Positions 1 through 7,159 of a DNA stretch of 64,000 nucleotides are shown here, piece by piece. A program made the position numbers and the translations under genes. Source of the stretch: DATKDP01 sp035546335 (GTDB lineage Bacteria > Acidobacteriota > Thermoanaerobaculia > Gp7-AA8). Within the stretch, counting starts at the first letter, position 1, and each line of letters starts with the position of its first letter. The DNA is taken from NCBI GenBank assembly GCA_035546335.1, contig DATKDP010000002.1:1-64000 (forward strand), in the 5' to 3' direction. Below the pieces are notes generated by a model, which worked only from the letters and a program-made list of their open reading frames with translations, made no database searches and had not been told where the DNA came from.

Positions 1-135
1 TTCGACCGCCCGGGCGAGTTGGGAGACGAATCGCAGCCGGTCCGCCTCATCGAGAAAAATCGCGCGCCCTTCGTTGCCACGGGAGGTCACGTGCCACAGT
101 GCACCAGGATATTCGAGTCGCAGAGGTCGAGCCAT
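1..135 (-). CDS. REP-associated tyrosine transposase (RAYT), N-terminal 45 codons only
   Basis: The reverse strand reads from an ATG at 135 through the left window edge with no stop. The peptide begins MARPLRLEYPGALWHVTSRG and continues NEGRAIF, then a stretch ending LARAVE. This is the characteristic opening of the Y1/HUH transposase subfamily linked to REP repeats (RAYT), which normally runs MARPLR-EYPGA-YHVTSRGNERR-IF. The catalytic HUH and Tyr motifs lie further downstream, outside the window, so activity cannot be judged. Known members are single-copy domesticated relatives of IS200/IS605 transposases that act on nearby palindromic repeats. Here repeats with the GGGTCA start lie just upstream, as expected for the family. 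Family call is confident; intactness is unknown. Confidence 0.85.
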   Translation of the reverse strand, partial: MARPLRLEYPGALWHVTSRGNEGRAIFLDEADRLRFVSQLARAVE

Positions 136-182
136 CGCATCCCGAGGCTCCCTCGGTTCTCAGACTCCGTCAATCAAAATCT

Positions 183-238
183 CAAAGGGGGTCAGAATCT
201 CCTCGGAATGGAAACGAAAACCTCCTCGGAATGGAATC
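183..238. repeat. Short repeat pair next to the RAYT gene
   Basis: Two direct copies of CTCCTCGGAATGGAA occur at about 199-213 and 222-236, the first preceded by AAGGGGGTCAGAAT. The GGGGTCA opening resembles the repeats found near RAYT genes. The stretch 136-334 otherwise shows no convincing gene; the open frames there have no recognisable content. Confidence 0.55.
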
Positions 239-334
239 TGCGGGATCTAACTCCACGGGATGTAGAATCCGAGACCATTCGCGCGTCGGTGAAGCATCCC
301 AGCGCTGAGGTCGGGTCCCAGGCTGAAGGGGGAT

Positions 335-475
335 GAGGGTCACACCTTCTCTTTCCTCGGAAAAGCAAAGGTGTGACCTCAGCCCTCCTGATTGACGCGG
401 AAAAGCGAAGGTGTGACCCCGATGCCCCCCGTGACCCCAATGCCCCCCTCGCGGAAAAGCGAAGGTGTGACCCTC
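335..475. repeat. REP-like cluster, family A, left copy (one inverted, three direct units)
   Basis: The unit is GAAAAGCGAAGGTGTGACC. An inverted unit lies at 335-356, and direct units at 359-380, 397-420 and 451-475. The inverted and first direct units are 2 bp apart and can pair as a hairpin. The same family appears at 2139-2238 on the other side of the halogenase-like gene. Association with the adjacent RAYT gene is inferred from the known biology of that family. Confidence 0.8.
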
Positions 476-531
476 AGCGCAGGCACAAACCACTGGCCAC
501 AACCCCCGCTGCCCGGTACGATGATCACGCG

Positions 532-2085
532 ATGACCACGACTCGGTACGATGTCGTCATCCTCGGCGGCGCCTTCAGTGGCGCCTCAGCCGCGATCCTG
601 CTTCGCCGCGAACACCCTCAACTGCGGGTCCTCGTCGTCGAGAAGGCGGAGGCATTCGATGCGAAAGTCGGCGAGGCGACCACAGAAATGTCGGCAATGT
701 TTCTGACGCGCCGGCTCGCAATGTGGGAGCATCTCGAGCGCGAGCACCTTCCCAAGGAGGGGCTGCGCTACTGGTTCACGAATGAAAAGGTGAGCTGTCA
801 TGCCGACGCGAGCGAGTCGGGAGGAGTCGTACGCAGCCTCGTTCCTTCATTCCAGCTCCGTCGCGACGTTCTCGACGAGCATCTCCTGGCGACGGCCGTC
901 GCTGAGGGAGCCGACCTTGTCCGTCCGGGAAGAGTGAAAGACGTCTCACTCGGCTCGTTCGATCAGAGGGTAACGGTCGAGGCGGCGGACGGGAACCAGA
1001 CGATCGAATGTCGCTGGGTTCTCGACGCGACGGGACGCGCCTGCTATCTCGGCAAACGCCTCGGGTTGATCGATCGGAACGAAGAACATCCGACGGCGGC
1101 AATCTGGTGCCGCTGGACGAACGTTCGGCACATCGATGATGTCGCAGCGCGCGGGCCGCTGCCATTCGCGCGCGGCAATGTCGGCTCGCGCCGGCTCGGC
1201 ACGAATCACTACATGGGATTCGGCTACTGGATCTGGTTCATTCCCCTCGGTAACGGCGAGACCAGCATCGGCGTCGTGTTCGACAAGCGCTACGTCGATC
1301 TCCATCTCAGCCGGGATCGGGCACGCGACTACGTCGGATTCCTCCAGGCTATTCCGCCAGCGGCGGAGCTCCTCGACCGCGCCTCGATGCAGGAGGGCGA
1401 CCTCCGCTTCTACGGCAGCCTTCCCTACGTCACGCGGCAGTACATGGGCCCGGGCTGGGCCCTTCTCGGCGACGCGGCCGCGTTTCTCGATCCCTACTAT
1501 TCACCCGGTCTGGATCACGCGGCGTTCAGCGTCGAAGCGACGGTGACGCTCATCGGCAAAGAAGCGGCCGGTGAAGTGATCACGCCGCTGATCGAAGAGC
1601 ATAACCGGACGTTCGTGCGCTCCTATCATCGCTTCTTCCGCGCCGCCTACCGCGACAAGTACACCTACATGGGAGAGCACGATCTCCTGTCGGCGGCCTT
1701 TCTTCTCGACACGGCGCACTACTACATTTTCGTCGTGATTCCAGCGTATCGCTTGTTCGGACGGTTCCACTGGATGCCCGTGTTCGGCCCCTCAGAGGCA
1801 TTCGCCAGCTATCACCTCATGCAGTTCTACAACCGGAGATTCCGCCGGATCGCACTCGAGCGCCGGCGGATTGGCGTCGAGGGACTGCGGAACAACGGAC
1901 GGCGGATCAATGCATTCTTCAATCTCGACCTCGCCCCGTTCCGCATGCTCGCTCGCGGGCTGAAGCTCTGGCTCTTCGCCGAGCTCGACCTTCTGAGGCT
2001 GCGTTTCAGCCGCCGCCCCGCGATTTCGACCTCCAGCGAATCAGCGCCTACGACGATGACCTCCAAAACAGGCGACAGTCGATAG
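532..2085 (+). CDS. FAD-dependent oxidoreductase of the flavin halogenase family
   Basis: A 517-residue flavoprotein. The N-terminus has the Rossmann FAD site (VVILGGAFSGASAA) followed by a VGEATTE segment in the position of the halogenase GES/GEAT loop. At about residues 232-238 it has YWIWFIP, which matches the WxWxIP signature of FADH2-dependent halogenases, and the second FAD motif GDAAAFLDPYYSPG is near residue 315. About 150 residues follow the flavin core. Known family members either halogenate aromatic substrates or act as oxygenases or dehydrogenases. Substrate cannot be read from sequence. The start at 532 (MTTTRYDVV) puts the Rossmann fold at the N-terminus; the frame is open upstream but only through the repeat cluster. 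The gene stands alone between two repeat clusters, upstream of the KS/CLF locus, and may or may not belong to it. Confidence 0.8.
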   Translation: MTTTRYDVVILGGAFSGASAAILLRREHPQLRVLVVEKAEAFDAKVGEATTEMSAMFLTRRLAMWEHLEREHLPKEGLRYWFTNEKVSCHADASESGGVVRSLVPSFQLRRDVLDEHLLATAVAEGADLVRPGRVKDVSLGSFDQRVTVEAADGNQTIECRWVLDATGRACYLGKRLGLIDRNEEHPTAAIWCRWTNVRHIDDVAARGPLPFARGNVGSRRLGTNHYMGFGYWIWFIPLGNGETSIGVVFDKRYVDLHLSRDRARDYVGFLQAIPPAAELLDRASMQEGDLRFYGSLPYVTRQYMGPGWALLGDAAAFLDPYYSPGLDHAAFSVEATVTLIGKEAAGEVITPLIEEHNRTFVRSYHRFFRAAYRDKYTYMGEHDLLSAAFLLDTAHYYIFVVIPAYRLFGRFHWMPVFGPSEAFASYHLMQFYNRRFRRIALERRRIGVEGLRNNGRRINAFFNLDLAPFRMLARGLKLWLFAELDLLRLRFSRRPAISTSSESAPTTMTSKTGDSR

Positions 2086-2138
2086 CGGGAGAGAGCCCGA
2101 GTCCGCCCGCAGGCGATGGTCTCCAACTCCGCCGGATA

Positions 2139-2238
2139 GAGGGTCACACCTTCTTTTTGCTCGTGCAGGCGGCAGACAATTGCACGATGCGAAAAGCGAA
2201 GGTGTGACCCCACTGCGGAAAAGGGAAGGTGTGACCCC
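2139..2238. repeat. REP-like cluster, family A, right copy (one inverted, two direct units)
   Basis: An inverted unit lies at 2139-2160, with direct units at 2189-2211 and 2215-2238, all with the GGTGTGACCCC end. The order (inverted then direct) is the same as in the left cluster at 335-475. The first two units face each other across about 28 bp and can form a long hairpin downstream of the flavoprotein gene, near the 3' end of the convergent ligase gene. Confidence 0.8.
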
Positions 2239-2266
2239 ATGCTTGGTTCGCGGCGCGGCGGCGACC

Positions 2267-3667
2267 CTACAACGCCGCGAGGGCCGAGCGCTTGACCTTG
2301 CCGCGCTCATCGACGGGGATCCGCTCGATCAGTTTCACGATGCGCGGAACTTTGTGGCTCGACAGGTGAAGCCGGCAGTGCTCGCGGATCTGCTCGCGGG
2401 TGATGTCGGGATCGGCGACGACAGCGGCGGCGACGACCTCGCCTCGGGCGCCGGCCGGCTCTCCATACACTCTCACCTGGCGGACGCCACGAAGCTGATG
2501 AATGATCGCTTCGACCTCGCGCGGGTTCACTTTCTTCCCGGCGGTGTTGATCAGCTCGCCGAGGCGCCCGAGGAGCTCCAGCTCGCCTGAGCCGTTGAAC
2601 TGCGCGAGATCATCTGTCACGAACATGCCATCCCGAAATCGCTCCAACTCTCCTGGTGGAGCGTTGAGGTACCCCGCCGCCACGGCGCCACTCCGGACGA
2701 TGAGCCGGCACTCGCGCGGATCGGTTGTCACCTGTACGCCTTCCAGCGGATGACCGACGCTGCCCCGCTCGACAGCCGCTCCAGCTCGATCGAAGGCGAT
2801 TCCCCCCGATTCACTGCAGCCGTAGAAGGTCTGAATCGATGCGCCGAATCGCTCGCGGAAGCGGATTGATGCCGTAGGAGTCAGCGGTGCCCCGGCGGAG
2901 ATGAACGTCCGCGCCGAGGTGAAGCCGCCATCGCCTCTGGGCAATTGCGCCAGATGCTCGTACATCATCGGGATGCCCGGGATGATCGAGCAGCCGAAAC
3001 GGTTCGCCAGGTCGAGCGTCGAGAGGGGGAGGTAGTCGTTGGAGATGACGACCGCGGTCCCCTGAAGCAGAAGCGGGGTGACGAGGTTCGAGAAGCCGTA
3101 GGAGTGCGAGAAGGGAATCGCCCCGAGGTTCGTGTCGTCCGGTCCGATCGCCATCGTGCTGCAGATGTTCCGGCAATCGGCGATCAGGTTCGCTTCGGTC
3201 GTGACGATTCCGCGCGGCCGGCCGGTCGAGCCGGAGGAGAGCTTGATCAGCGGGACATGCCCACCATCGAAGACGATGGGATCGACGTCCCGTACGGAGA
3301 TGTGCGCCTCGTCGTCGCCGCGATAGACGAGCGCGCGCACCGAAAAATGATTGAGAACGGAGGCGTTCTCCGATTCTCGGGCGTCGCGGTCGATGGGAAT
3401 CATGGTCAACCGAAGGGTGAGTCCGGCAAGGAACATCGCCACGAAATCGACCGAGTTCGGGAGCTGAACCGCGGTGAAATCGCCTGCGACGAGGCCTTCA
3501 GCGCGGAGGCGGGTGACGAGGCGCAGTGCCCGTTCCTGCAGCTCCCGTCGCGTCGTGATCCGCCCCGTGGCGCCGTCGATGAGCGCAGGGCGATCAGGGT
3601 CGAGGTCCGCAAGACGAGCGAACACCTCGAGGATGGAGTCATGGCCCGGGCCGGTCTGGTTCTGCAT
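2267..3667 (-). CDS. Acyl-AMP ligase (ANL superfamily)
   Basis: A 466-residue adenylate-forming enzyme. The phosphate-binding A3 motif KLSSGSTGRPRG lies at residues 142-153, an FYGCSE aromatic/A5 motif near 265, and a C-terminal lysine motif (ERGKVKRSAL) in the A10 position. The family activates a carboxylic acid as acyl-adenylate and passes it to CoA or an ACP thiol. In aryl-polyene and flexirubin loci such a ligase loads the aromatic starter acid. Here it faces a halogenase-family gene across a 163-bp divergent gap and the ACP gene lies 1.5 kb away, which suggests loading of that ACP. I chose ATG 3667 (MQNQTG) because a good promoter lies immediately upstream and inside any longer frame. 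Function class is confident; substrate is unknown. Confidence 0.85.
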   Translation of the reverse strand: MQNQTGPGHDSILEVFARLADLDPDRPALIDGATGRITTRRELQERALRLVTRLRAEGLVAGDFTAVQLPNSVDFVAMFLAGLTLRLTMIPIDRDARESENASVLNHFSVRALVYRGDDEAHISVRDVDPIVFDGGHVPLIKLSSGSTGRPRGIVTTEANLIADCRNICSTMAIGPDDTNLGAIPFSHSYGFSNLVTPLLLQGTAVVISNDYLPLSTLDLANRFGCSIIPGIPMMYEHLAQLPRGDGGFTSARTFISAGAPLTPTASIRFRERFGASIQTFYGCSESGGIAFDRAGAAVERGSVGHPLEGVQVTTDPRECRLIVRSGAVAAGYLNAPPGELERFRDGMFVTDDLAQFNGSGELELLGRLGELINTAGKKVNPREVEAIIHQLRGVRQVRVYGEPAGARGEVVAAAVVADPDITREQIREHCRLHLSSHKVPRIVKLIERIPVDERGKVKRSALAAL

Positions 3668-3684
3668 CTGGACGATCGAAAGAA

Positions 3685-3712
3685 AGAATAGCGCCCTTTT
3701 TTCGTACGTCAA
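3685..3712 (-). promoter_or_regulatory. Sigma70-type promoter for the acyl-AMP ligase
   Basis: On the minus strand, TTGACG (3712-3707), a 16-bp spacer, and TATTCT (3690-3685). The predicted transcript starts about 10 nt before the ATG at 3667, so the leader is very short. Confidence 0.6.
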
Positions 3713-3830
3713 GAAGGGCCAAATAATCCAATTCTCAGCATGGTACCATTCGCTCCGAAGTCTCATGGAGCGGGGCTCCTGTTTCTCGCCCGGAGAAACG
3801 GCGGAGTCCCCGAACCGAGGTCTGATTCCA

Positions 3831-5102
3831 ATGAGCGACATCATCGTGATCGGTGGCGGACCGGCCGGCTCCACCGCGGCGGCTCTGCTCGCCCGGAAGG
3901 GACATTCGGTCGTTCTTCTCGAGCGAGAGCATTTTCCGCGCTTTCAGATCGGCGAGTCGCTGCTGCCGTACAACAACGATCTGTTCGAGCGGCTCGGAAT
4001 TCTCGGGAAACTCGATCTCAGCGGCGCGTTTCCGAAGTTCGGCGCCGAATTTGTCACCGGCGATGGCGCCGTCAGCTACACTTTCCGATTCGGCCGCCAC
4101 CTTCCGGCGCACCACGCTCGCACCTTTCAGGTGCGGAGAGCCGAGTTCGACCACCTGCTTCTGCAGAACGCGGCTGATGCGGGCGTCGAAGTCCACGAAG
4201 GAACAGCGGTTTGCGGAGTGGACTTGAGCGATCCACGAAGAGCAGTGATCGATGCCATGACCCCGGGCGGAACGACGAGGCGCTTCGAGGCGCAGTTCGT
4301 GATCGATGCCAGCGGGCACAACTCGATCATCGGCAGCCGGTACGGCGGGAAGCGGGAGGAGCCGGCGCTGCGCAAGATCGCTCTGTTCGCGCACTACCGG
4401 AATGTCGTTCCGAGCGCAACCGATGACAATGCGGGCAATACCGTCATCGCGATTCTTCGCGACGCCTGGTTCTGGCTGATTCCGCTGACGAGCGAGTCGA
4501 CCAGCGTCGGGATGGTGCTCGATCGCGACGCCTATCTCCGATCGGGAAAGAAGCCGGAGGCCCTCCTCTCGGAGATGATCGAAGCGACTCCCTACGTGGC
4601 GAGGCGGATGGCCGGCGCCGAGCGTACGACCGAGGTTCACGCGAGGAAGGACTTCTCGTTCTGGATGGAGCGCGTTTACGGTTCGAACTACGCGCTCGCG
4701 GGCGATGCCGCCGGATTCTTCGATCCGATCTTCTCGACGGGCGTGTTCATGGCGATGAAGACGGCGGATCTGGTCGCCGACGCCGTCGACGAAGCGGTCC
4801 GAAGCGGCAGGACGCGGCTGTTGCGGAGCTATCAGAAGCGGCTTCATCTCGCGCTGCGGCGCTACTTCCGGTTCATCTCGAATTTCTACCGCCACGAGTT
4901 TCTCGAGGTTTTTCTCAGTCCGGGCGAACGATTCGGTCTGCTTCAGGTCGTGATCGGAGTTCTCGCCGGCGACGTATTCGAATCGAAGCGAGATCGTTGG
5001 AGACTCGTGGTTTTCTTCGCGCTGACGAGGCTCCAGAAGAGCCGCGCCGGTATCGCACCTCGCATCTCATGGGATACACTACCTGCGGTCGCTGATCGTT
5101 GA
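3831..5102 (+). CDS. FAD-dependent halogenase-family oxidoreductase
   Basis: A 423-residue flavoprotein. The FAD Rossmann motif IVIGGGPAGSTAA is at the very N-terminus, GESLLP at residues 41-46, and the halogenase signature WFWLIP at 213-218. Lys69 in FPKFGAEF aligns in context with the catalytic lysine of phenol/pyrrole-type halogenases. A second FAD motif, GDAAGFFDPIFSTG, is near 295. Known relatives include true halogenases and non-halogenating monooxygenases or dehydrogenases in flexirubin and aryl-polyene loci. It is the first gene of a plus-strand run with the ACP, dehydratase-like, KS, CLF and GT2 genes (28-bp gap to the ACP), so it most likely tailors an ACP-bound aromatic or polyene intermediate. 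Halogenation itself is not proven by the motifs. Confidence 0.82.
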   Translation: MSDIIVIGGGPAGSTAAALLARKGHSVVLLEREHFPRFQIGESLLPYNNDLFERLGILGKLDLSGAFPKFGAEFVTGDGAVSYTFRFGRHLPAHHARTFQVRRAEFDHLLLQNAADAGVEVHEGTAVCGVDLSDPRRAVIDAMTPGGTTRRFEAQFVIDASGHNSIIGSRYGGKREEPALRKIALFAHYRNVVPSATDDNAGNTVIAILRDAWFWLIPLTSESTSVGMVLDRDAYLRSGKKPEALLSEMIEATPYVARRMAGAERTTEVHARKDFSFWMERVYGSNYALAGDAAGFFDPIFSTGVFMAMKTADLVADAVDEAVRSGRTRLLRSYQKRLHLALRRYFRFISNFYRHEFLEVFLSPGERFGLLQVVIGVLAGDVFESKRDRWRLVVFFALTRLQKSRAGIAPRISWDTLPAVADR

Positions 5103-5130
5103 CCGTTCGCGCCCCCAACGGAGGAATCGA

Positions 5131-5415
5131 TTGGAGATCGAGGAGCTGAAAAGAAAGCTGAAGGAGCTGCTGATCGAGCGGCTGAAGTTCGAGGACATGA
5201 CCCCCGAGGAGATCGGCGACGACGATCCTCTGTTCGAAGGGGGACTGGGACTCGATTCGATCGATGCGCTCGAAATCGTGGTGATGCTCGAGAGCGAGTT
5301 CGGGCTCAAGATCAAGAACGAGGCTTCCGCCCGCGAGTCGTTCCGATCGATCTCGAGCCTGGCGCGGCTCGTTCACGAGCGAACCGCCGAGGCGGAGGTC
5401 CAGGGTCAGGCGTGA
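5131..5415 (+). CDS. Acyl carrier protein
   Basis: A 94-residue acidic four-helix carrier with GLGLDSIDALE. Ser43 of LDSID is the phosphopantetheine attachment site. The start is TTG at 5131, supported by GGAGGA seven bases upstream. It lies between a halogenase-family flavoprotein and a hotdog-fold protein whose GTG start overlaps its stop (GTGA), so it is clearly part of the KS/CLF transcription unit. It should carry the growing chain made by the KS/CLF pair and accept a starter from the divergent acyl-AMP ligase. No phosphopantetheinyl transferase is seen in the window, so it must use one encoded elsewhere. Confidence 0.93.
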   Translation: MEIEELKRKLKELLIERLKFEDMTPEEIGDDDPLFEGGLGLDSIDALEIVVMLESEFGLKIKNEASARESFRSISSLARLVHERTAEAEVQGQA

Positions 5416-5807
5416 CCTCCTGGCTCGATTCACTACCCCATCAGATCCCTTTCCGGGCGGCGTCGCGTGCCGTTCGCACGGGAGAGCGGGAGATCGTGGG
5501 AGCGTTCCTCTGTACGGCGAACGATGCGCTCGCCGAAGGCGTGGTCGTCGATGTTCTCCTGTTCGAAGCGATGGCCCAGGTGGCGGGAAGTCTGGTGTTC
5601 GACTCGCCCGGGCGGGAAGCTCTGCTCAGCGGCATCGAGGAGGCGTCGCTCGACGCGCCGGTCACGGCCGGCGACCTGATCGAGATCCGAGTCGACCTCG
5701 AAGCGGAGTTCGGAGGCATCTATCGGTTCCGTGCCACGGCGACGCGTGAGGGATTAGCCATTGCGCGAGCCAGGTTTTATCTCGCCGAACAGAAACCATC
5801 GGAATGA
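5412..5807 (+). CDS. Hotdog-fold FabZ/ApeP-like 3-hydroxyacyl-ACP dehydratase-like protein
   Basis: A 131-residue single hotdog protein. It starts with SLPHQIPFR, which corresponds to the LPHRYPF opening of FabZ-type dehydratases, and retains VVVDVLLFEAMAQVAG, the helix carrying the catalytic Glu. The HFPGxPVMPG loop that carries the catalytic His in FabZ is absent; the sequence there is TANDALAEG. It may therefore be a non-dehydrating partner, or use another residue. The GTG start at 5412 overlaps the ACP stop, and its own stop overlaps the KS start (ATGA at 5804), so translation is coupled. Fold assignment is good; catalytic role is doubtful. Confidence 0.75.
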   Translation: MTSWLDSLPHQIPFRAASRAVRTGEREIVGAFLCTANDALAEGVVVDVLLFEAMAQVAGSLVFDSPGREALLSGIEEASLDAPVTAGDLIEIRVDLEAEFGGIYRFRATATREGLAIARARFYLAEQKPSE

Positions 5808-7036
5808 AGAGCGTCGACAGAAAGCAGCGGATTGCAATCACCGGGCTGGGAATCGTTTGCTCGATCGGGCGGGATCAGCAGGAGGTGTGGCAGTCGATCC
5901 TCGATGCCAGGGCGGGCATGGGCTCGCTCACGCGCTTTCCCGGCGAGTCGTTCCCCACATCGATCGCCGCGGAGGTGGCCGAGCCGAACGGAGTCCGGAC
6001 GCGCCGAAGCCGCCGTTATTCGCGGACCGACAGGCTCGCGAATCATGCAGCAGATGAAGCCGTGAAGCAGGCGAATCGGGATGTCCGCACTCCTCTCCCC
6101 CTCGCCAGGACGATCGTCTCCTCCGGCTCATCGACGGGAGGTCTGCTCGAAGGCGAAGATTATTACTTCGCCCGCATGGTGCGAGGCCGGCGCCGGACGC
6201 CGGTCTCCCGCGTTCTCCAGCAGCCGACCTCAGGTCCGTCGGATGCCGTCGCGCGACACCTGGAGGCTGCAGGCGGTGTGTTTTCGAATGCGACGGCGTG
6301 TGCTTCGGCCGGCGCGGCGATCGGGCTCGCCGCCGACCTGTTGCGAGCGGGTTACGCCGGCGCGGCGGTGGCGGGAGGAAGTGACGCGCTTTGCCGGTTG
6401 ACGTACAGCGGATTCAATGTGCTGCAGGCGGTCGATCCGAATCCCTGTTCTCCCTTCGACGAGTCGCGCCAGGGGATCACCCTGGGAGAAGGCGCTGCGT
6501 ACCTCGTGCTCGAGCGATGGGAGGATGCCGAGGCGAGGGGGGTGACGATTCTCGCGGAGTTGTGCGGTTATGGATCGACCTGCGATGCGCACCATCCCAC
6601 AGCACCCGCGGAAGACGGGCATGGTGCCGCAGCGGCGATTCGGGGAGCGGTCGAACAATCGCCGAACGGAGATGTGGCGATCGACTACATCAACGCTCAC
6701 GGCACCGGCACGCTGCTCAACGACACCTCGGAGACGCGCGGAATCATCAGCGCGCTCGGAACGTCGATTCCGACCTCGTCGACCAAGTCGTACTTCGGAC
6801 ATACGCTCGGTGCTTCCGGCGCGCTCGAGGCGGTGATCACGGTTTTGGCATTGCGTGCGCAGATCGCTCCGCCGACGCTGCGGCTGCGAAAGGCTGCGGA
6901 GGAGTGTGTTCTCGACTACATCGCAGGTGTGCCGCGGCCGATGCAAATGCGATCGGCGATCTCGAACACCTTCGGATTCGGTGGCAGCAACGTCTCGCTG
7001 CTGTTTCGTGCGGCTCCTGCGGAGCGTGGCAAATAG
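5804..7036 (+). CDS. Beta-ketoacyl-ACP synthase (KS alpha)
   Basis: A 410-residue thiolase-fold condensing enzyme with a complete catalytic triad: Cys166 in NATACASAG, His299 in NAHGTGT and His333 in FGHTLGASG. It should catalyse decarboxylative condensation of malonyl-ACP with an ACP-bound primer. It sits directly upstream of a homologous gene lacking all three residues, the arrangement of KS/CLF heterodimers in type II polyketide and aryl-polyene pathways. The start overlaps the dehydratase-like stop. A primary FabF role is less likely because of the cluster context and the CLF partner, but a second FabF cannot be excluded, as the rest of the genome is not visible. Confidence 0.9.
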   Translation: MKSVDRKQRIAITGLGIVCSIGRDQQEVWQSILDARAGMGSLTRFPGESFPTSIAAEVAEPNGVRTRRSRRYSRTDRLANHAADEAVKQANRDVRTPLPLARTIVSSGSSTGGLLEGEDYYFARMVRGRRRTPVSRVLQQPTSGPSDAVARHLEAAGGVFSNATACASAGAAIGLAADLLRAGYAGAAVAGGSDALCRLTYSGFNVLQAVDPNPCSPFDESRQGITLGEGAAYLVLERWEDAEARGVTILAELCGYGSTCDAHHPTAPAEDGHGAAAAIRGAVEQSPNGDVAIDYINAHGTGTLLNDTSETRGIISALGTSIPTSSTKSYFGHTLGASGALEAVITVLALRAQIAPPTLRLRKAAEECVLDYIAGVPRPMQMRSAISNTFGFGGSNVSLLFRAAPAERGK

Positions 7037-7061
7037 AACGACGCAGGTCTCGACGCCTCTC

Positions 7062-7106
7062 GTCATCCTTCGCTCACACCCACCCTCCACCCTCGCTCAG
7101 GATGAC
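7062..7106. repeat. Short inverted repeat, family C (GTCATCC...GGATGAC)
   Basis: GTCATCC at 7062-7068 and its complement at 7100-7106 flank CTTCGCTCACACCC and CCTCGCTCAG. The same words occur in the larger hairpin at 32218-32330. It lies in the 123-bp gap between the KS and CLF genes, the only sizeable gap inside that operon. Confidence 0.6.
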
Positions 7107-7159
7107 GGGGAGAGCCCGAGTCCCGAGCCTCGAGACGTTCGTTATAGACTCCACGACGA

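Noticed and set aside
19..336. Plus-strand ORFs over the left edge
   Set aside because: Antisense to the RAYT start; no motif and lie over repeats.
335..475. Possible CRISPR array (regularly repeated 19-25 bp units)
   Set aside because: Units occur in both orientations, spacing is irregular (2-30 bp), and no cas genes are near. They fit REP-like repeats.
3474..3830. Long upstream extension of the second halogenase-family gene
   Set aside because: Overlaps the divergent ligase gene and its promoter; the FAD Rossmann motif begins directly at ATG 3831.
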